Positions 8,648 through 18,800 of a stretch of 64,000 nt of DNA are shown in pieces (positions within the stretch are counted from its first letter, which is position 1; the number at the start of each line of letters is the position of its first letter). Made by a program: the position numbers and the translations under genes. Source of the DNA: JBMDXB01 sp048594975 (GTDB taxonomy: Bacteria > Acidobacteriota > Vicinamibacteria > Vicinamibacterales > 2-12-FULL-66-21); assembly GCA_048594975.1 (NCBI GenBank), contig JBMDXQ010000144.1, positions 8,176 to 72,175 of the forward strand, written 5' to 3'. The notes under the pieces were generated by a model that was not told where the DNA came from, made no database searches, and worked only from the letters and a program-made list of their open reading frames with translations.

Positions 8648-9382
8648 CTAGCTGTGGGTGCGTCGCGGGCTCTGCGGACCCGCTCGGCCGCTACGTGAAC
8701 CATACCGCGCCGCCAATTGATTTGTGCGTAACGGTGCTCGTGACCAATGCTCGCCGATCGACTGCGTGAACTCCGGCCGCACCAATTTCGCCCGGCTTAC
8801 GAGTCGTCCGCCTTCGTCGCGCCGCACATAGAGGCCCTCAGCGGGACCTGAACCTAGCTTCGATGTTCCCAGGCATTGCCTGATGCCATGGACGTCGAAG
8901 CGGCCCCTTCCCAGCTCTGGCACCTTTGCAAGGCCGATCTGCCCGGCGAGTTCGTTGCGTCTGGACGTGCTCCAGAACTCGCGCTGCTCGAGGTCGTAGA
9001 CATCGAACACGAGGAACCAATCGGGCAGCTCGTCGTACCGGATGCTGTGCACGGCATAACACCATTCGCCGAAAAGCACCAGGTCAGGAAAGATGGCGTT
9101 GGCTATAAGTTCGCGCCTTGGTTCGATCCAACGAAAAAGCGGCCTGAACTGCGGATGGCTATTTTCCAGGGAGATGTACGAGCCGCGATTATACGGCAGG
9201 ATGTTCCCATTCTCGTCAACCGACAGTCCGAGGTTCGCACCGTCCACCTTTTCCTCGACGACGACCTCGTTTTGTAGTAGTTCATGTGCCTCGGCTCGCG
9301 ATAACACTTTGTCATCGCGGGGCGCGCCTGGTCCGAGCCACTCCAGGTGCGGAGTGTGGGGAAACCGGAAGAGGGCCGTCAC
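8648..9382 (-). CDS. RNA ligase family protein (DRB0094/Rnl-like)
   Basis: A 244-residue nucleotidyltransferase-fold ligase. Motif I is EEKVDGANLGLS, with Lys45 the expected AMP-accepting residue. FGEWCYAVHS (motif III), EGLYVRRD (motif IV) and RAKLVRPEF (motif V) follow in order. The N-terminus (FRFPHTPHLEWL, PRDDKVLS) is typical of a widespread bacterial RNA-ligase family. A GTG at 9382 overlaps the TGA of the PIN gene (GTGA), so translation is likely coupled; the longer ATG 9412 start is unlikely. Known members seal RNA nicks using ATP. Here it is the third gene of an ATPase-PIN-ligase operon, suggesting controlled RNA cutting and resealing. Confidence 0.85.
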   Translation of the reverse strand: MTALFRFPHTPHLEWLGPGAPRDDKVLSRAEAHELLQNEVVVEEKVDGANLGLSVDENGNILPYNRGSYISLENSHPQFRPLFRWIEPRRELIANAIFPDLVLFGEWCYAVHSIRYDELPDWFLVFDVYDLEQREFWSTSRRNELAGQIGLAKVPELGRGRFDVHGIRQCLGTSKLGSGPAEGLYVRRDEGGRLVSRAKLVRPEFTQSIGEHWSRAPLRTNQLAARYGSRSGRAGPQSPRRTHS

Positions 9383-9870
9383 ACACGCACCGCACTGCAT
9401 TCGCGCAACCACGCTTCGATGATATTAATAACCTCGATGCCGGAGAGGCGGAGCTGTTCTTCAATCTTCAGCCAGTCGGAATCGGCAGCGTTCACGATCG
9501 AGATGTCGTCCGGATCCGTCAAAGCCGCAGCCACGAACATACGGTCGGACCTATCACAACAATCGAAGGTTGAAGGCACAATGGCGGCATCCTCTCTCCA
9601 GTCGATGGACACATACCGTGCTGTTTGCATCTTGTGCAACACGACTTGCAGACCGTAGTCCTGATCTGTCAGTTTGTTCGTGTACTCCTTATAGATCGCA
9701 AACAGGTTGTCCAGCACAAGCGAGCGGGACTCATCAGCATTGAAGTCCGAAAGCCAGTTGAGAACTGCCTTTCGTTGTGGTGCCGGAACGTGAGTGTCTC
9801 GAAAAGGCGAAACGTCATGCGCTGCGCTTGCCACCAACAAGACGTTGGTATCGATTACGTGAGAGTTCAT
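9379..9870 (-). CDS. PIN-domain nuclease
   Basis: A 163-residue single-domain protein. The first PIN aspartate is in VIDTNVLLVAS (Asp7), the central acidic cluster in CDRSDRMFVAAAL (Asp109), and the last acidic residue in NAADSDWL (about Asp132). These are the expected metal-binding positions of PIN RNases. No VapB-like antitoxin is adjacent. Instead the gene overlaps the upstream ATPase (ATGA) and the downstream RNA ligase (GTGA). Length and motifs agree with an active RNase; the target is unknown. Confidence 0.85.
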   Translation of the reverse strand: MNSHVIDTNVLLVASAAHDVSPFRDTHVPAPQRKAVLNWLSDFNADESRSLVLDNLFAIYKEYTNKLTDQDYGLQVVLHKMQTARYVSIDWREDAAIVPSTFDCCDRSDRMFVAAALTDPDDISIVNAADSDWLKIEEQLRLSGIEVINIIEAWLRECSAVRV

Positions 9871-11201
9871 GGCAGCACCTCTTCGCGTCGCTCCGACAAA
9901 CGCTGCAACATTTTGCGCGCCTGTCGTTCGGTCTCGCCCACTGCATCCCCGAAAAAGTGCTTAGGCCAGTTACTGACACGACCGAACTCGTCAACCTCCA
10001 GCTGCTGAAGTCTAGCGTCTCCGGCCTGATCCTGATCCACGAAGTACAATCGGCAATCGCTCTCCCTCAGGCGTTGGTCGGCGATCAACGTCTGCAGACG
10101 GCGGAACAAATGCTCCGAATGGGTTTCGACGAGAAACTGAACGTCTCGCTCCTTTGAAACTTCAACCAACAGCTCAGCGAGACACCCCTGCGCGCGTGGG
10201 TGAAGATGGATTTCCGGCTCTTCGGCAATGATGACCGATCCACGTGGGACAAAATAGGCAAGAACCAGAATAGGCAGCACCTGAGATACGCCAAACCCGA
10301 CGTCCATCACGTTTACGGTAACGCCACCTCGCTCAACGACTACCTCGTAGTGTCGGGATTTTCCTTGGCGTTGAAGGCGAAGGCTCTTAGCAACGCCTAA
10401 CCGCCCGAGCCAGTCCGAGACACGGTCCACCAACCAGCCTCGGCCCCCTTCCCGTCCCGTTCTTCTCCGCTGCCAGGAGTTGTCGCTGGCCAGAAGAGCC
10501 TGGGCAGCGAATTCACCACGTTTTCCCAGGTTTACGGGCTCAACCCCGCTCCACAAATACGTTCGCTCCGGGCGTTCGCGCAGGGGTCCAAGGTATGCGA
10601 TATGCTCCACGAACTGCCTCAAACGGAGGGAAAGGTCCTGCACCTCGGGGCCGACCGAACCGAGCGCGGAGACGGCCTCCGGCGAGAATGAGAGGGAACG
10701 GATCGGTTGGAAGTTGCGGCGTGAATCCGCCCTGCCTTGAGACGACTTCCCGGAGTACCCCGGTGCTCGGAGGCGATATCCACCTCGCGTCTGACGAACA
10801 GCCGCGTACTCCCTATCGCCGCACCGCAGCAGCATCTGCTTTACCGCCGGACTGCCGTGGACGCGAGAGTATGTGACCTCATACTCGAGAGACGAATCCG
10901 CAGCCTCGCCACACGTCTTCAACGAGAGACCCAGGCCCAATTGAAGCTTCGGATCATGGCGGTGAATCAGCGATTCATACGTGCCGAGGTCAACGAGATC
11001 GTCCGGACGTCCACCAAGGTTCAGGTCGAGTCGGGCGTCACTCTCGAACGTCTGCTTCAGCAAAAGTGGTAATTGGAGCAGCGACGTCTTCCCGGCGGAA
11101 TTTGGGCCGAGGAAGAGGGTCACGGGCGCCAGCTCAACACCTGCTTCCCATAACTGCTCGCCCCAGGTCTTGAGGTTTCTTACGCGCAGATTCATCAACA
11201 T
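9867..11201 (-). CDS. ABC/OLD-like ATPase, DUF3696-type (AAA_15)
   Basis: A 444-residue SMC/ABC-like ATPase. Walker A is GPNSAGKT at residues 32-39. Walker B is IIAEEPEIHLHP, followed by the switch motif VETHSEHLFRRLQ. The N-terminal RNLKTWGEQ and the C-terminal arrangement fit the DUF3696/AAA_15 group seen in many defence loci paired with a nuclease. It lacks the TOPRIM domain of OLD nucleases; the PIN protein encoded immediately downstream (4-base overlap) would supply catalysis. AGGAG lies five bases before ATG 11201. It is likely a sensor or regulator that gates the PIN RNase. Confidence 0.85.
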   Translation of the reverse strand: MLMNLRVRNLKTWGEQLWEAGVELAPVTLFLGPNSAGKTSLLQLPLLLKQTFESDARLDLNLGGRPDDLVDLGTYESLIHRHDPKLQLGLGLSLKTCGEAADSSLEYEVTYSRVHGSPAVKQMLLRCGDREYAAVRQTRGGYRLRAPGYSGKSSQGRADSRRNFQPIRSLSFSPEAVSALGSVGPEVQDLSLRLRQFVEHIAYLGPLRERPERTYLWSGVEPVNLGKRGEFAAQALLASDNSWQRRRTGREGGRGWLVDRVSDWLGRLGVAKSLRLQRQGKSRHYEVVVERGGVTVNVMDVGFGVSQVLPILVLAYFVPRGSVIIAEEPEIHLHPRAQGCLAELLVEVSKERDVQFLVETHSEHLFRRLQTLIADQRLRESDCRLYFVDQDQAGDARLQQLEVDEFGRVSNWPKHFFGDAVGETERQARKMLQRLSERREEVLP

Positions 11202-11296
11202 TTGGACTCCTACCGTCGGCCTCTCCTGCGCTGGTCTATCCGCCTTCGCCGATCGACACCCAACGGGTCACGAACGAACGTTGCGCAGGTCGATGG

Positions 11297-14200
11297 TCAT
11301 GTCATCTCGACCTCACTCAGGTAGCCTGAAGCGGTTGCTTCTCTTACGGGGTCCTCGGCTTCTTCCTCAGACCGCCACAATCCCCCACGGAACGCAAACC
11401 TAGCCGCTGCACGTACCGGGTTCCGAAGAGGGATCACCTGGAGCTCGCCTCCGCACGTCTCGACGACGTAGAGCCAGTAGTCAAAAGTCGCCGCTTTGCG
11501 CTCGCCCTCGTCAACCCGCTGGGCTAAAGCGTCCTTCATCTGCCGATCCGACAGTTCCACGATCTCGTCACCGGTCCACAGCGTTCCTTTTCCTTTCACC
11601 TCAATCCGGCGTACGAGAGTCCGATCTGGATGCCCAAGGGGGTGCGAGTAGCTGTCGACGTCGAAGCCTGCCTGCCCCTTTGCGGCGGCCTCGGGAAATC
11701 TTCCCCGTGCCTTCTCGTAATCGAGAACCGCCTGCCGGTACCTCTCGTCGTCTGCGAAGGTCCTTTTCGGCCGATCGTCTTCCTTGTCGTCCTCTTCTTC
11801 GGGTTCCGCCTCCGCACTCAATCCCTCGGCTATCTGCCGCTCAACGTTCCTTAGCTGCTGCCTCAGTTCCTTTCGCTTCTCCTGGAGCCAGTTGTGTTGT
11901 GCGTCCTTCTGCTTGTGTGTGTGGCTCGGACTCGCATGCTTTGCTGCGGGTTGCTTTTGGCCGGCTTGGGCCTCCGGATTGGCTGGCGGACCATCCTTAG
12001 GCACAGTCGTGTCGGTCGGTGCGGTTTCCGGTGGTTCTGTGACTTCTTCGGAATCTGCCTCCGGCGGCTTGGGGGGCTCGGGTCCCTCTGGGGCCTCGGG
12101 CATTCTGTCGATTCGAGCCAGGAGACCGGTGAGACGGGAGCCAAGAGCGTACCCGTCGCGCCGAAGAGCGATGCCCCAATGCTCGATGAGCGCTTGGGCT
12201 AGATCCGGCGCAAAGTCCAGTGGCTCACCAACGACGTATGCCTGAACTGCGGTTATCGCGACGGGCGAGTCCACAACGTCAATTTCTTCGTCGTCCTTCA
12301 GCAAACGCCGCTTGATCGTGCCAACGCTGGTAAGTTCCAGCGCCGGAGGCCGGTCCTTGTGTCCATCGCCGTCATCTGCTCCAATGAACTGTTCCCAAAA
12401 TCGATCTTGAGCAAGTGCAAAACCCAGCCGCCATGTCTCCGGGGTGGTGACACCATCGATAAACTTCTGGACTTCAAGCCGGTATCGATGTGACGCCAGT
12501 TGCAGCCCAATGAGAGCACACGTCTGGCGGCGGTTCTCATCGTCCTCGCCCAGATGACCTGGCGTCGCCAGGAGCACGTGAGCATCTGCGGCTAACAGAT
12601 CACGCTCGGCAATGCCGAGATCGTTTAAGAAGACGTCCTCCGTTACCCGCACCCAGCGTCTGGCTGTGACGAAGACCTTCGCCTGCCCTCGAAGAGACGC
12701 TCTCAGGGTCTCCGATTCTCGGGCGTACTGGTACGCGCGCGGCAAGACCAGCCGCACAGTGTCCGCATCCGGCTCGTGCGCCCATACCCAGGACAGGAAA
12801 TCTGCTGCTTGATCAGGGGTTGTAGCTTCCGGCACGGTCACTACAGAAAGCACCTCCTGCAGAACAGCCTGTTCAGGGCCCGCTTCGGGGTAGTCATCAC
12901 ACGGGCATACCCAGTCGCCGAGGGTGCTGCGCCGGCTCTTGCGCACAAGGCGGCGCGCTCCCACCCGCCGACATCCATCGGGTGTCTGATGCTCACCGGG
13001 GAGCGCGAACAGAGGTGCGTCGTTCAGAACCGAGCGAAGAAGGTCAGTTCTGGTGCGGTCGTCCCGCGCCTCGCGGATGGCGTCGCGAGTCAATCCGCTC
13101 AAAGCCGCCCACGACGCAGTCGGTCCAAGACCTCTGAGCCGGTCGATGGCAGGCGCGCTAGGAATACCCTTACCGAACTCGATGCCGAGTTGCGCGGCAA
13201 GCGTGGCGAATCTTTCCACCAAGTGCGCAACGGGTGCATCCGGACGGCAAACGTCGGCAGCGACAAGGATGTTCCGCGGCAGGTACGGGCCCTTCCCAGT
13301 CTGGTCAAACAGCCACGGCCGGTCCCTTAATGCGGTCAGCCAGAGTGCACCTCTGGGCAGGGTGCACGAAGATGTACTGCCGGAACCGTAGCGAATGTAC
13401 ACGATCGATGGGTGGCACCACTTTTCAAAGTAAGCAGGTTGCTCAACCATCCATTGCTGCAATGCGTAAGCGCCGGCCTGACTCGGCTGGCTGATGACGT
13501 TCTCAACCAGTTCCGGCCATCTGGTATCGACCGTGTAAAAGGTATTGGAGTCAATCTGCAAGCCGCCCCACGGCGCTACTCCGTAAGTGACACGCAGCGA
13601 GGGCAACTGGCCCGCTGACGCGAGATCGTCTCTTCCGGCTGTAGTCTTGACGAGGAGCACGACCGGCCTTCCACGGGGACTCGGGCTCTGACTCTCGAAG
13701 AAAGCGCGCCATTCAGCATCGGTCGCATCTGAAATGGCGGTCAAGTAGGTGGCCGACACTACCGGTACGTCTGGGAAAAGGGCACGCCTGTAGCTGCCGC
13801 TATAAGGGTCCGCAAGCAGTGTTCCGTCAATCGGCAGTAGCTGTTCGCACTCATTCGCAATTGCGAGCACTTTTGGAATCATTCGAGTGAGCGTCTTCTG
13901 ACGACGAACGAGATCCGTGAATTCGACCACGAGATCGCGCTCGGATGGCGTGAGCGCCACAGGTATGCTTGCCCACCAGCGCGAGGCGACGCTTTCAAGG
14001 CTAGGACTCTCGAGGGGCTCCAGATAACGGCTTGCTGCCGGGTCGCGCCGCAGGACCTGGTCGGTCTTCCAATCGAGTAGTTGGTCGCCTGTACCGGCGA
14101 ACGGTTCTAGGGCTCCTGATACGTTCGGAACGGGGCTGAGGATACCCCAGTTGGGGGGGTACCGGCGCACCTCATTTCGCGTGCGCCAATCACCATCTGC

Positions 14201-15775
14201 GACGGGTAGGCAGCGAAGGCCGGTTGTGGCCCAAGCCGCATCTGCATCGAGGTCGCCAAGTGCGCCGACGAGTCGAGTATAGGCCGCACCGGCCGCCTGT
14301 CCAGAGCTGGCATACCACTGTCCGACTTTGCCTGGTGCCCACTCCGCCTGGAGCTCGCCCGGAGTCAGGCGAGGGAGGAGTCCCATATCGTCAAGAAAGG
14401 TAGTGGCCCGTGGTCCGAGTGTTCCAGGAGCGACGATCCTCGGACCGAATAGGCTTGCGGACGGTCCATTCTCCCCCTCGGTGCAACGCTGCAGCGCAGT
14501 CGGTAGCCTCCTCGCTTCCGTTGGCTTTGCGAAGTCGATTGTGTTATCAGGCAGCTCACACGGTACGAACCTGCAATCGCGGAGCAGCGAACGTAGCTCC
14601 TCAGCGACCTCGCCCGCCCGGAGGGCGGAATCGATTTCCGTATTCTCGCTGGATCCAGGCAGTGCCCCGTACCCCGCTGACCAGGATTGCGCCTCATCTG
14701 TCTCATCAGATGTGAGCCAGTCAAGATACGCCTTTAGAAGACACGGCACCTGCGCGAGGATCTCTTGCTGCCACGGATCTCCTGATATTCGCATCGGCTC
14801 TCGCCGGGAGATGTCGAGAAGCCACTCTGCCTGCATGTGCAGTCCGAGGCACGTCGTCTGACCAGTGGGCACCAGGCTGAAGCACTGACCGCGATTCACG
14901 GTGAGGGGCGACCCGTCCGACGACAGTTCGCAGAAGAGGATGACGTTTCGAGCACGCCGAGCCTTGAGGAGAACGGACTCTCTCTCTTCTTGAGCCGGCT
15001 GGATCTGCCGGTGCTGGAGGAATCGAAGCACGGCCATCTCGGAGGGCTGGTAGCTCTTTACGAACAACAACCACGAGCGACGGCTCTCGTCTCGAGCCTC
15101 TGCCTCGACGTGTACCCTACTCGCGTCTCCATCTTTGATGGGCACCTCGCGAGTGCACAGCCTCCAGGCCTGCCCCTCCACCTCGATCTCCGACACCTGA
15201 TTCCAGGCCAGGAGCGGAAGCAGGGCCTGACCCTCGCGGAGAAGCTGTGTCAGATCATCGCAAGACGTTCCGTCGCTCACCCGGTGGCTCATGTCAAAAC
15301 GGCACGTAAAGCCCTCGCTTGGGGGTCCCGCATCCGCAACCCAGGTTGGGAGAACGGCTCCTATCCACTGCCGGACGCCGAACATCTCATCAGACGGAAC
15401 ACTTAGCTGGAACTTCCACTCACCTGACGAGACGACCACCTTCTCGTAGGCCTTGAAAACCGACTTGAATCCGACTCCCATAAAGCCGACTGTGTTGGTG
15501 CTTTTAGTTGAAACCCCTCGCGTGCACAGCGCACGAACGTCCGCCGGCGTGAATCGGTTGCCGTTGTGCTCGAACCGGAGGCCCTCCTCAGGTCCCGTGG
15601 CGAACCTAAGCCGGGTAGCCTTGGTATCGATGGCGTTCTGGACGAGCTCGGCGAGGTAGATCCACGGCAGAGGGAAAACGACCTGGAGGTCTTTGAGGGC
15701 GCCGCGCCCTCGGTCATCGCGATAGAACTCCTCGTTGTCAGTGCGTAGTCGTTCGACGAACTCCACAGGGGTCAT
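11297..15775 (-). CDS. Large GHKL (HSP90/sacsin-like) ATPase with DUF3883-like C-terminus
   Basis: About 1,492 residues. The N-terminal GHKL fold shows the N-box LAELVQNAIDTKATRLRF (about residues 41-58) and the G1 box NTVGFMGVGFKSVFKAY (about 92-108), as in sacsin/HSP90-like ATPases. A long middle region is unassigned. Around 1,240-1,340 there is a low-complexity Pro/Glu/Lys linker with predicted coiled coil (NWLQEKRKELRQQLRNVERQ). The C-terminus (RRIEVKGKGTLWTGDEIVEL, FDYWLYVVE) resembles DUF3883, which is often found with such ATPases in defence genes. ATG 15775 follows GAGGG; a TTG at 15778 is also in frame. It starts 37 bases after the Res-like gene, so they share an operon. Confidence 0.8.
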   Translation of the reverse strand: MTPVEFVERLRTDNEEFYRDDRGRGALKDLQVVFPLPWIYLAELVQNAIDTKATRLRFATGPEEGLRFEHNGNRFTPADVRALCTRGVSTKSTNTVGFMGVGFKSVFKAYEKVVVSSGEWKFQLSVPSDEMFGVRQWIGAVLPTWVADAGPPSEGFTCRFDMSHRVSDGTSCDDLTQLLREGQALLPLLAWNQVSEIEVEGQAWRLCTREVPIKDGDASRVHVEAEARDESRRSWLLFVKSYQPSEMAVLRFLQHRQIQPAQEERESVLLKARRARNVILFCELSSDGSPLTVNRGQCFSLVPTGQTTCLGLHMQAEWLLDISRREPMRISGDPWQQEILAQVPCLLKAYLDWLTSDETDEAQSWSAGYGALPGSSENTEIDSALRAGEVAEELRSLLRDCRFVPCELPDNTIDFAKPTEARRLPTALQRCTEGENGPSASLFGPRIVAPGTLGPRATTFLDDMGLLPRLTPGELQAEWAPGKVGQWYASSGQAAGAAYTRLVGALGDLDADAAWATTGLRCLPVADGDWRTRNEVRRYPPNWGILSPVPNVSGALEPFAGTGDQLLDWKTDQVLRRDPAASRYLEPLESPSLESVASRWWASIPVALTPSERDLVVEFTDLVRRQKTLTRMIPKVLAIANECEQLLPIDGTLLADPYSGSYRRALFPDVPVVSATYLTAISDATDAEWRAFFESQSPSPRGRPVVLLVKTTAGRDDLASAGQLPSLRVTYGVAPWGGLQIDSNTFYTVDTRWPELVENVISQPSQAGAYALQQWMVEQPAYFEKWCHPSIVYIRYGSGSTSSCTLPRGALWLTALRDRPWLFDQTGKGPYLPRNILVAADVCRPDAPVAHLVERFATLAAQLGIEFGKGIPSAPAIDRLRGLGPTASWAALSGLTRDAIREARDDRTRTDLLRSVLNDAPLFALPGEHQTPDGCRRVGARRLVRKSRRSTLGDWVCPCDDYPEAGPEQAVLQEVLSVVTVPEATTPDQAADFLSWVWAHEPDADTVRLVLPRAYQYARESETLRASLRGQAKVFVTARRWVRVTEDVFLNDLGIAERDLLAADAHVLLATPGHLGEDDENRRQTCALIGLQLASHRYRLEVQKFIDGVTTPETWRLGFALAQDRFWEQFIGADDGDGHKDRPPALELTSVGTIKRRLLKDDEEIDVVDSPVAITAVQAYVVGEPLDFAPDLAQALIEHWGIALRRDGYALGSRLTGLLARIDRMPEAPEGPEPPKPPEADSEEVTEPPETAPTDTTVPKDGPPANPEAQAGQKQPAAKHASPSHTHKQKDAQHNWLQEKRKELRQQLRNVERQIAEGLSAEAEPEEEDDKEDDRPKRTFADDERYRQAVLDYEKARGRFPEAAAKGQAGFDVDSYSHPLGHPDRTLVRRIEVKGKGTLWTGDEIVELSDRQMKDALAQRVDEGERKAATFDYWLYVVETCGGELQVIPLRNPVRAAARFAFRGGLWRSEEEAEDPVREATASGYLSEVEMT

Positions 15776-15812
15776 CAAGGAATCCCTCAGTCAGGAAGCC
15801 GGTTGGCCTCGA

Positions 15813-18800
15813 TCAGATTCGTCTAGTGGTGTCTCCCACTAACAGTACATGAGCGAGTTCCGCAATGACGCGAACCTCACCCTCGTCCTTCGGCGTCAGC
15901 ACAATCGAGTCGAAGTCGGGGTTCAGCGGCTTCAGTACCACCTTCATGTGCCGCCAGGAGTCGTTGGCATCGAGTTCCTTCTCGCTCGTATACACTTTCA
16001 GCGTGTAGTGCCCGCTCGTCATCGGGTCGTCGATCCCCGAGTGCCACACGAGCAGGCGCCGGCCCTGGCGCGAACCGGCACGCGGCGGCCGGAAGAGGCA
16101 GTAGGCACCGTCGGGGATCTCGGGTTCCATCGACTTACCGTGCACCCTGGCGACGAACATGCCCGCGTCGAAGGCCGGATGGTTATCCCACGTGATCCAC
16201 TCCGATGCCCACTCGGCGAGCTCGTCGAAGCCCCCCTGCTCTTCGCTGAACCGGCCGGCTGCCGCGCGCAGGCTGGTGAGGGGCACGCATGTCAGGAAGC
16301 GCTCTGATGCCTTGGGTGTCACCTCGCGAAAGGGCAGGGCGCTGCTGCCGGAGGCTTCCGCATGGGCGAGGATCATTGAGCGCAGGGCCGCCACCTGGTC
16401 GCAGTAGACGAACGCCCATGTGCCATGACGCCCAGTGTTGTTGATGGCCTCCACCCATTTGGCCGCACCGGCATTCTTGGCCGAGACCTGATTGGGATCG
16501 TGGATCAGGCCGGCGAGGCCCTTGATCTCGAGGACGAGCATCTTGCCGCCGCGGAGTCGAACCACGAAGTCCGGCTCGTAGCGCATCGGCGCATCCTGGT
16601 ACCGGTAGGGGATGGTCATTCCGATCTTGCGGCTGTTCGGCACGAAGCAATCCACACAATCGAGGTCCTCGAGCACCTCGATGGCTCTCGTTTCATCCTC
16701 GCTACGCGTAATGGCGGCGTTGAGGTGGCTTCTTGTCAGCCGAACGATCGGCCTCGTTGTTTGGTCCTCCACGCCGTCAGTCGTGACGAACGGCTCGTAT
16801 CGGTTGAGGACCGGCACCAGGGGATGGTTCTTCGTGGCTACGGCGGCAGTGATGCCCTCGCGCACGATCTCGCGTACGCGTTGGGCATACACTTCCAGCG
16901 CTAACTCACGGAAATCGACGCCTGGCGCGAAGTGGACCTTCTGCCGTACGTACTGCTGCAGGATTCTCACGACGTCCGGGAAGATCTGATGCCGCGCCAG
17001 GCCCTTCGCCTTTGCTGCCTCGGCGTTCGGGCCGGTTGCGCCGGAAACAAGGTCTTCAACGATGAGCTGCGCAATACGGAAGATCACCTGCTGCGGACGG
17101 ACGGTGCTGTAGTACTCCTCGCGCGTCTGAGGCACGAAATCCCCGGTCACCAGCGGGGTAGGGTCGTCGTGATACCCGCGCGTCGGCGTCAGGAATACCG
17201 TAGTCGGCTCTTCTTTGACGTCGACGTCCGGCAATGCGTCCACGTCGCACTGGATCCCGCTCTCCCGAACATCGTAGGTGTAGCTCTCGACCACCGGGAA
17301 GCGGATCTCAAACGCTGCGCGTTCTTTGACCGTGAAGATGCGGTGGTAGACGGGGTCAGTCGTCTTCTGGTCCTTGGGACGCCCTTTGAAGGGAATCAGC
17401 GAGAACGGGATGCCGTATACGTCGACGTACTCTGGCGGCAGCAGACCGGTCTCCGGGTCCACGTTGTAGTTCATCCGCCGGAGCCCGCGTCCGACCACCT
17501 GCTCGCACAGCAACTGGCTGTCAAACGCACGGACGCCGAGGATGTGCGTGACGCTGTTGGCGTCCCACCCTTCTGTGAGCATCGAGACTGAGACAACGCA
17601 GCGCACCTGCTCCCCGGGGCCGCCGCGTTTGCCCACGGTGGCGATTAACTCTCGCAACGCTTTGGCGGCCTCGTCCTTGGTTTCCCCTTGCTCAGTCTCG
17701 ATCTTCGCGAGGAGTTTAGTATCGATTCGGACGGTCCGCTTGACGCCCGGCTCGTTGCGGAACTCCTCCAGCACCTCGCTGTCGCCGTACACGACCTTCT
17801 CCACCTGAATCTTGTCGTCCGAGTCGTCGGCGCTGTCGATCGTTTGCTCGCCGCTGATCTTCTGGTAGAACACATCAGCGATATCCGTGCTGTCGCAGAC
17901 GACGATCATGACAGGCGGCACGAAGTGATTGTCGCCGCTGTCGCTCCTGATTCGCTCGAACCGCTCCCTCCACTGGCTGGCCAGCGTCAGCAGCGCACCT
18001 TGCGCGTGCCTGTAGACTGCGTCCGCCTTCGGGCGCTTTCCCACGCGCTCGTGCGGTTTCAGCTCCTCCGAAACGTTCCGCCACAGCCGGAAGTACTTCG
18101 GCAGCGGCAGGCCCGCCTCGTCCTTCTTCGCCGTGTCGTCGGCGACGGGAAGACGTGGAATCTTGACGATGCCGCACTCGATGGCATCGACCAGACCGAA
18201 ATCGGTGACGAGCCAGGGGAAGGGGCTTCCTTGCGGGTAGCCGCTGTTCGACAGGTAGAACGGCGTGGCGGAGAGGTCCACGCACGCGAGAATTCCCGCC
18301 CGGAGCCGTCCCGCGTCGTCCTTGCCGAGGAGACCGCTGTTGTTGATCCGGTCGAGACCGGCCAGCCAGACGCGGGCCTCCTCCTGTTCGTCTTTGAGAC
18401 GGTCGCGTTCTTCTTTCGTCAGGTCCTTCAGTGCTTCGTCGCCTGAGCCGGCTGGATTAGGGCGCCAGCAGTGATGCCCCTCGTCGTTCAGCACGAGGAT
18501 GGGAAGCCGCGCTGCCAGCTCCCCTAAACGATCCTTCGTAAACGCGTCAGGTGTCTCCTCGCCTTTCTGCACGACTCGGTAGCTCGCGTCGCCCTCGCGG
18601 TTCTCGCTCTTGAGGGCCAGCGCGTGCCAGTTGGTGATCAGGATCTTCCCCGTGCCGAGGTGGTCGCGGTACTTGGTCGGGATCAAGTCGAAGTAGTTGT
18701 AGGAGTTCCAGGGATGGTCCGGCCGCAACACTTGGAGGCGCTCTTTTACAGTGAGGTTCGGCGCGCAGACGAGCACCGCATTGGGGAATTGCGCGCTCGC

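Noticed and set aside
9379..9870. VapBC-type toxin-antitoxin reading of the PIN gene
   Set aside because: No small antitoxin gene adjoins; the PIN gene is coupled to an ATPase and an RNA ligase instead.
11800..12150. Long plus-strand ORFs opposite the GHKL gene
   Set aside because: They are antisense to a Pro/Glu-rich linker; high GC keeps opposite frames open.
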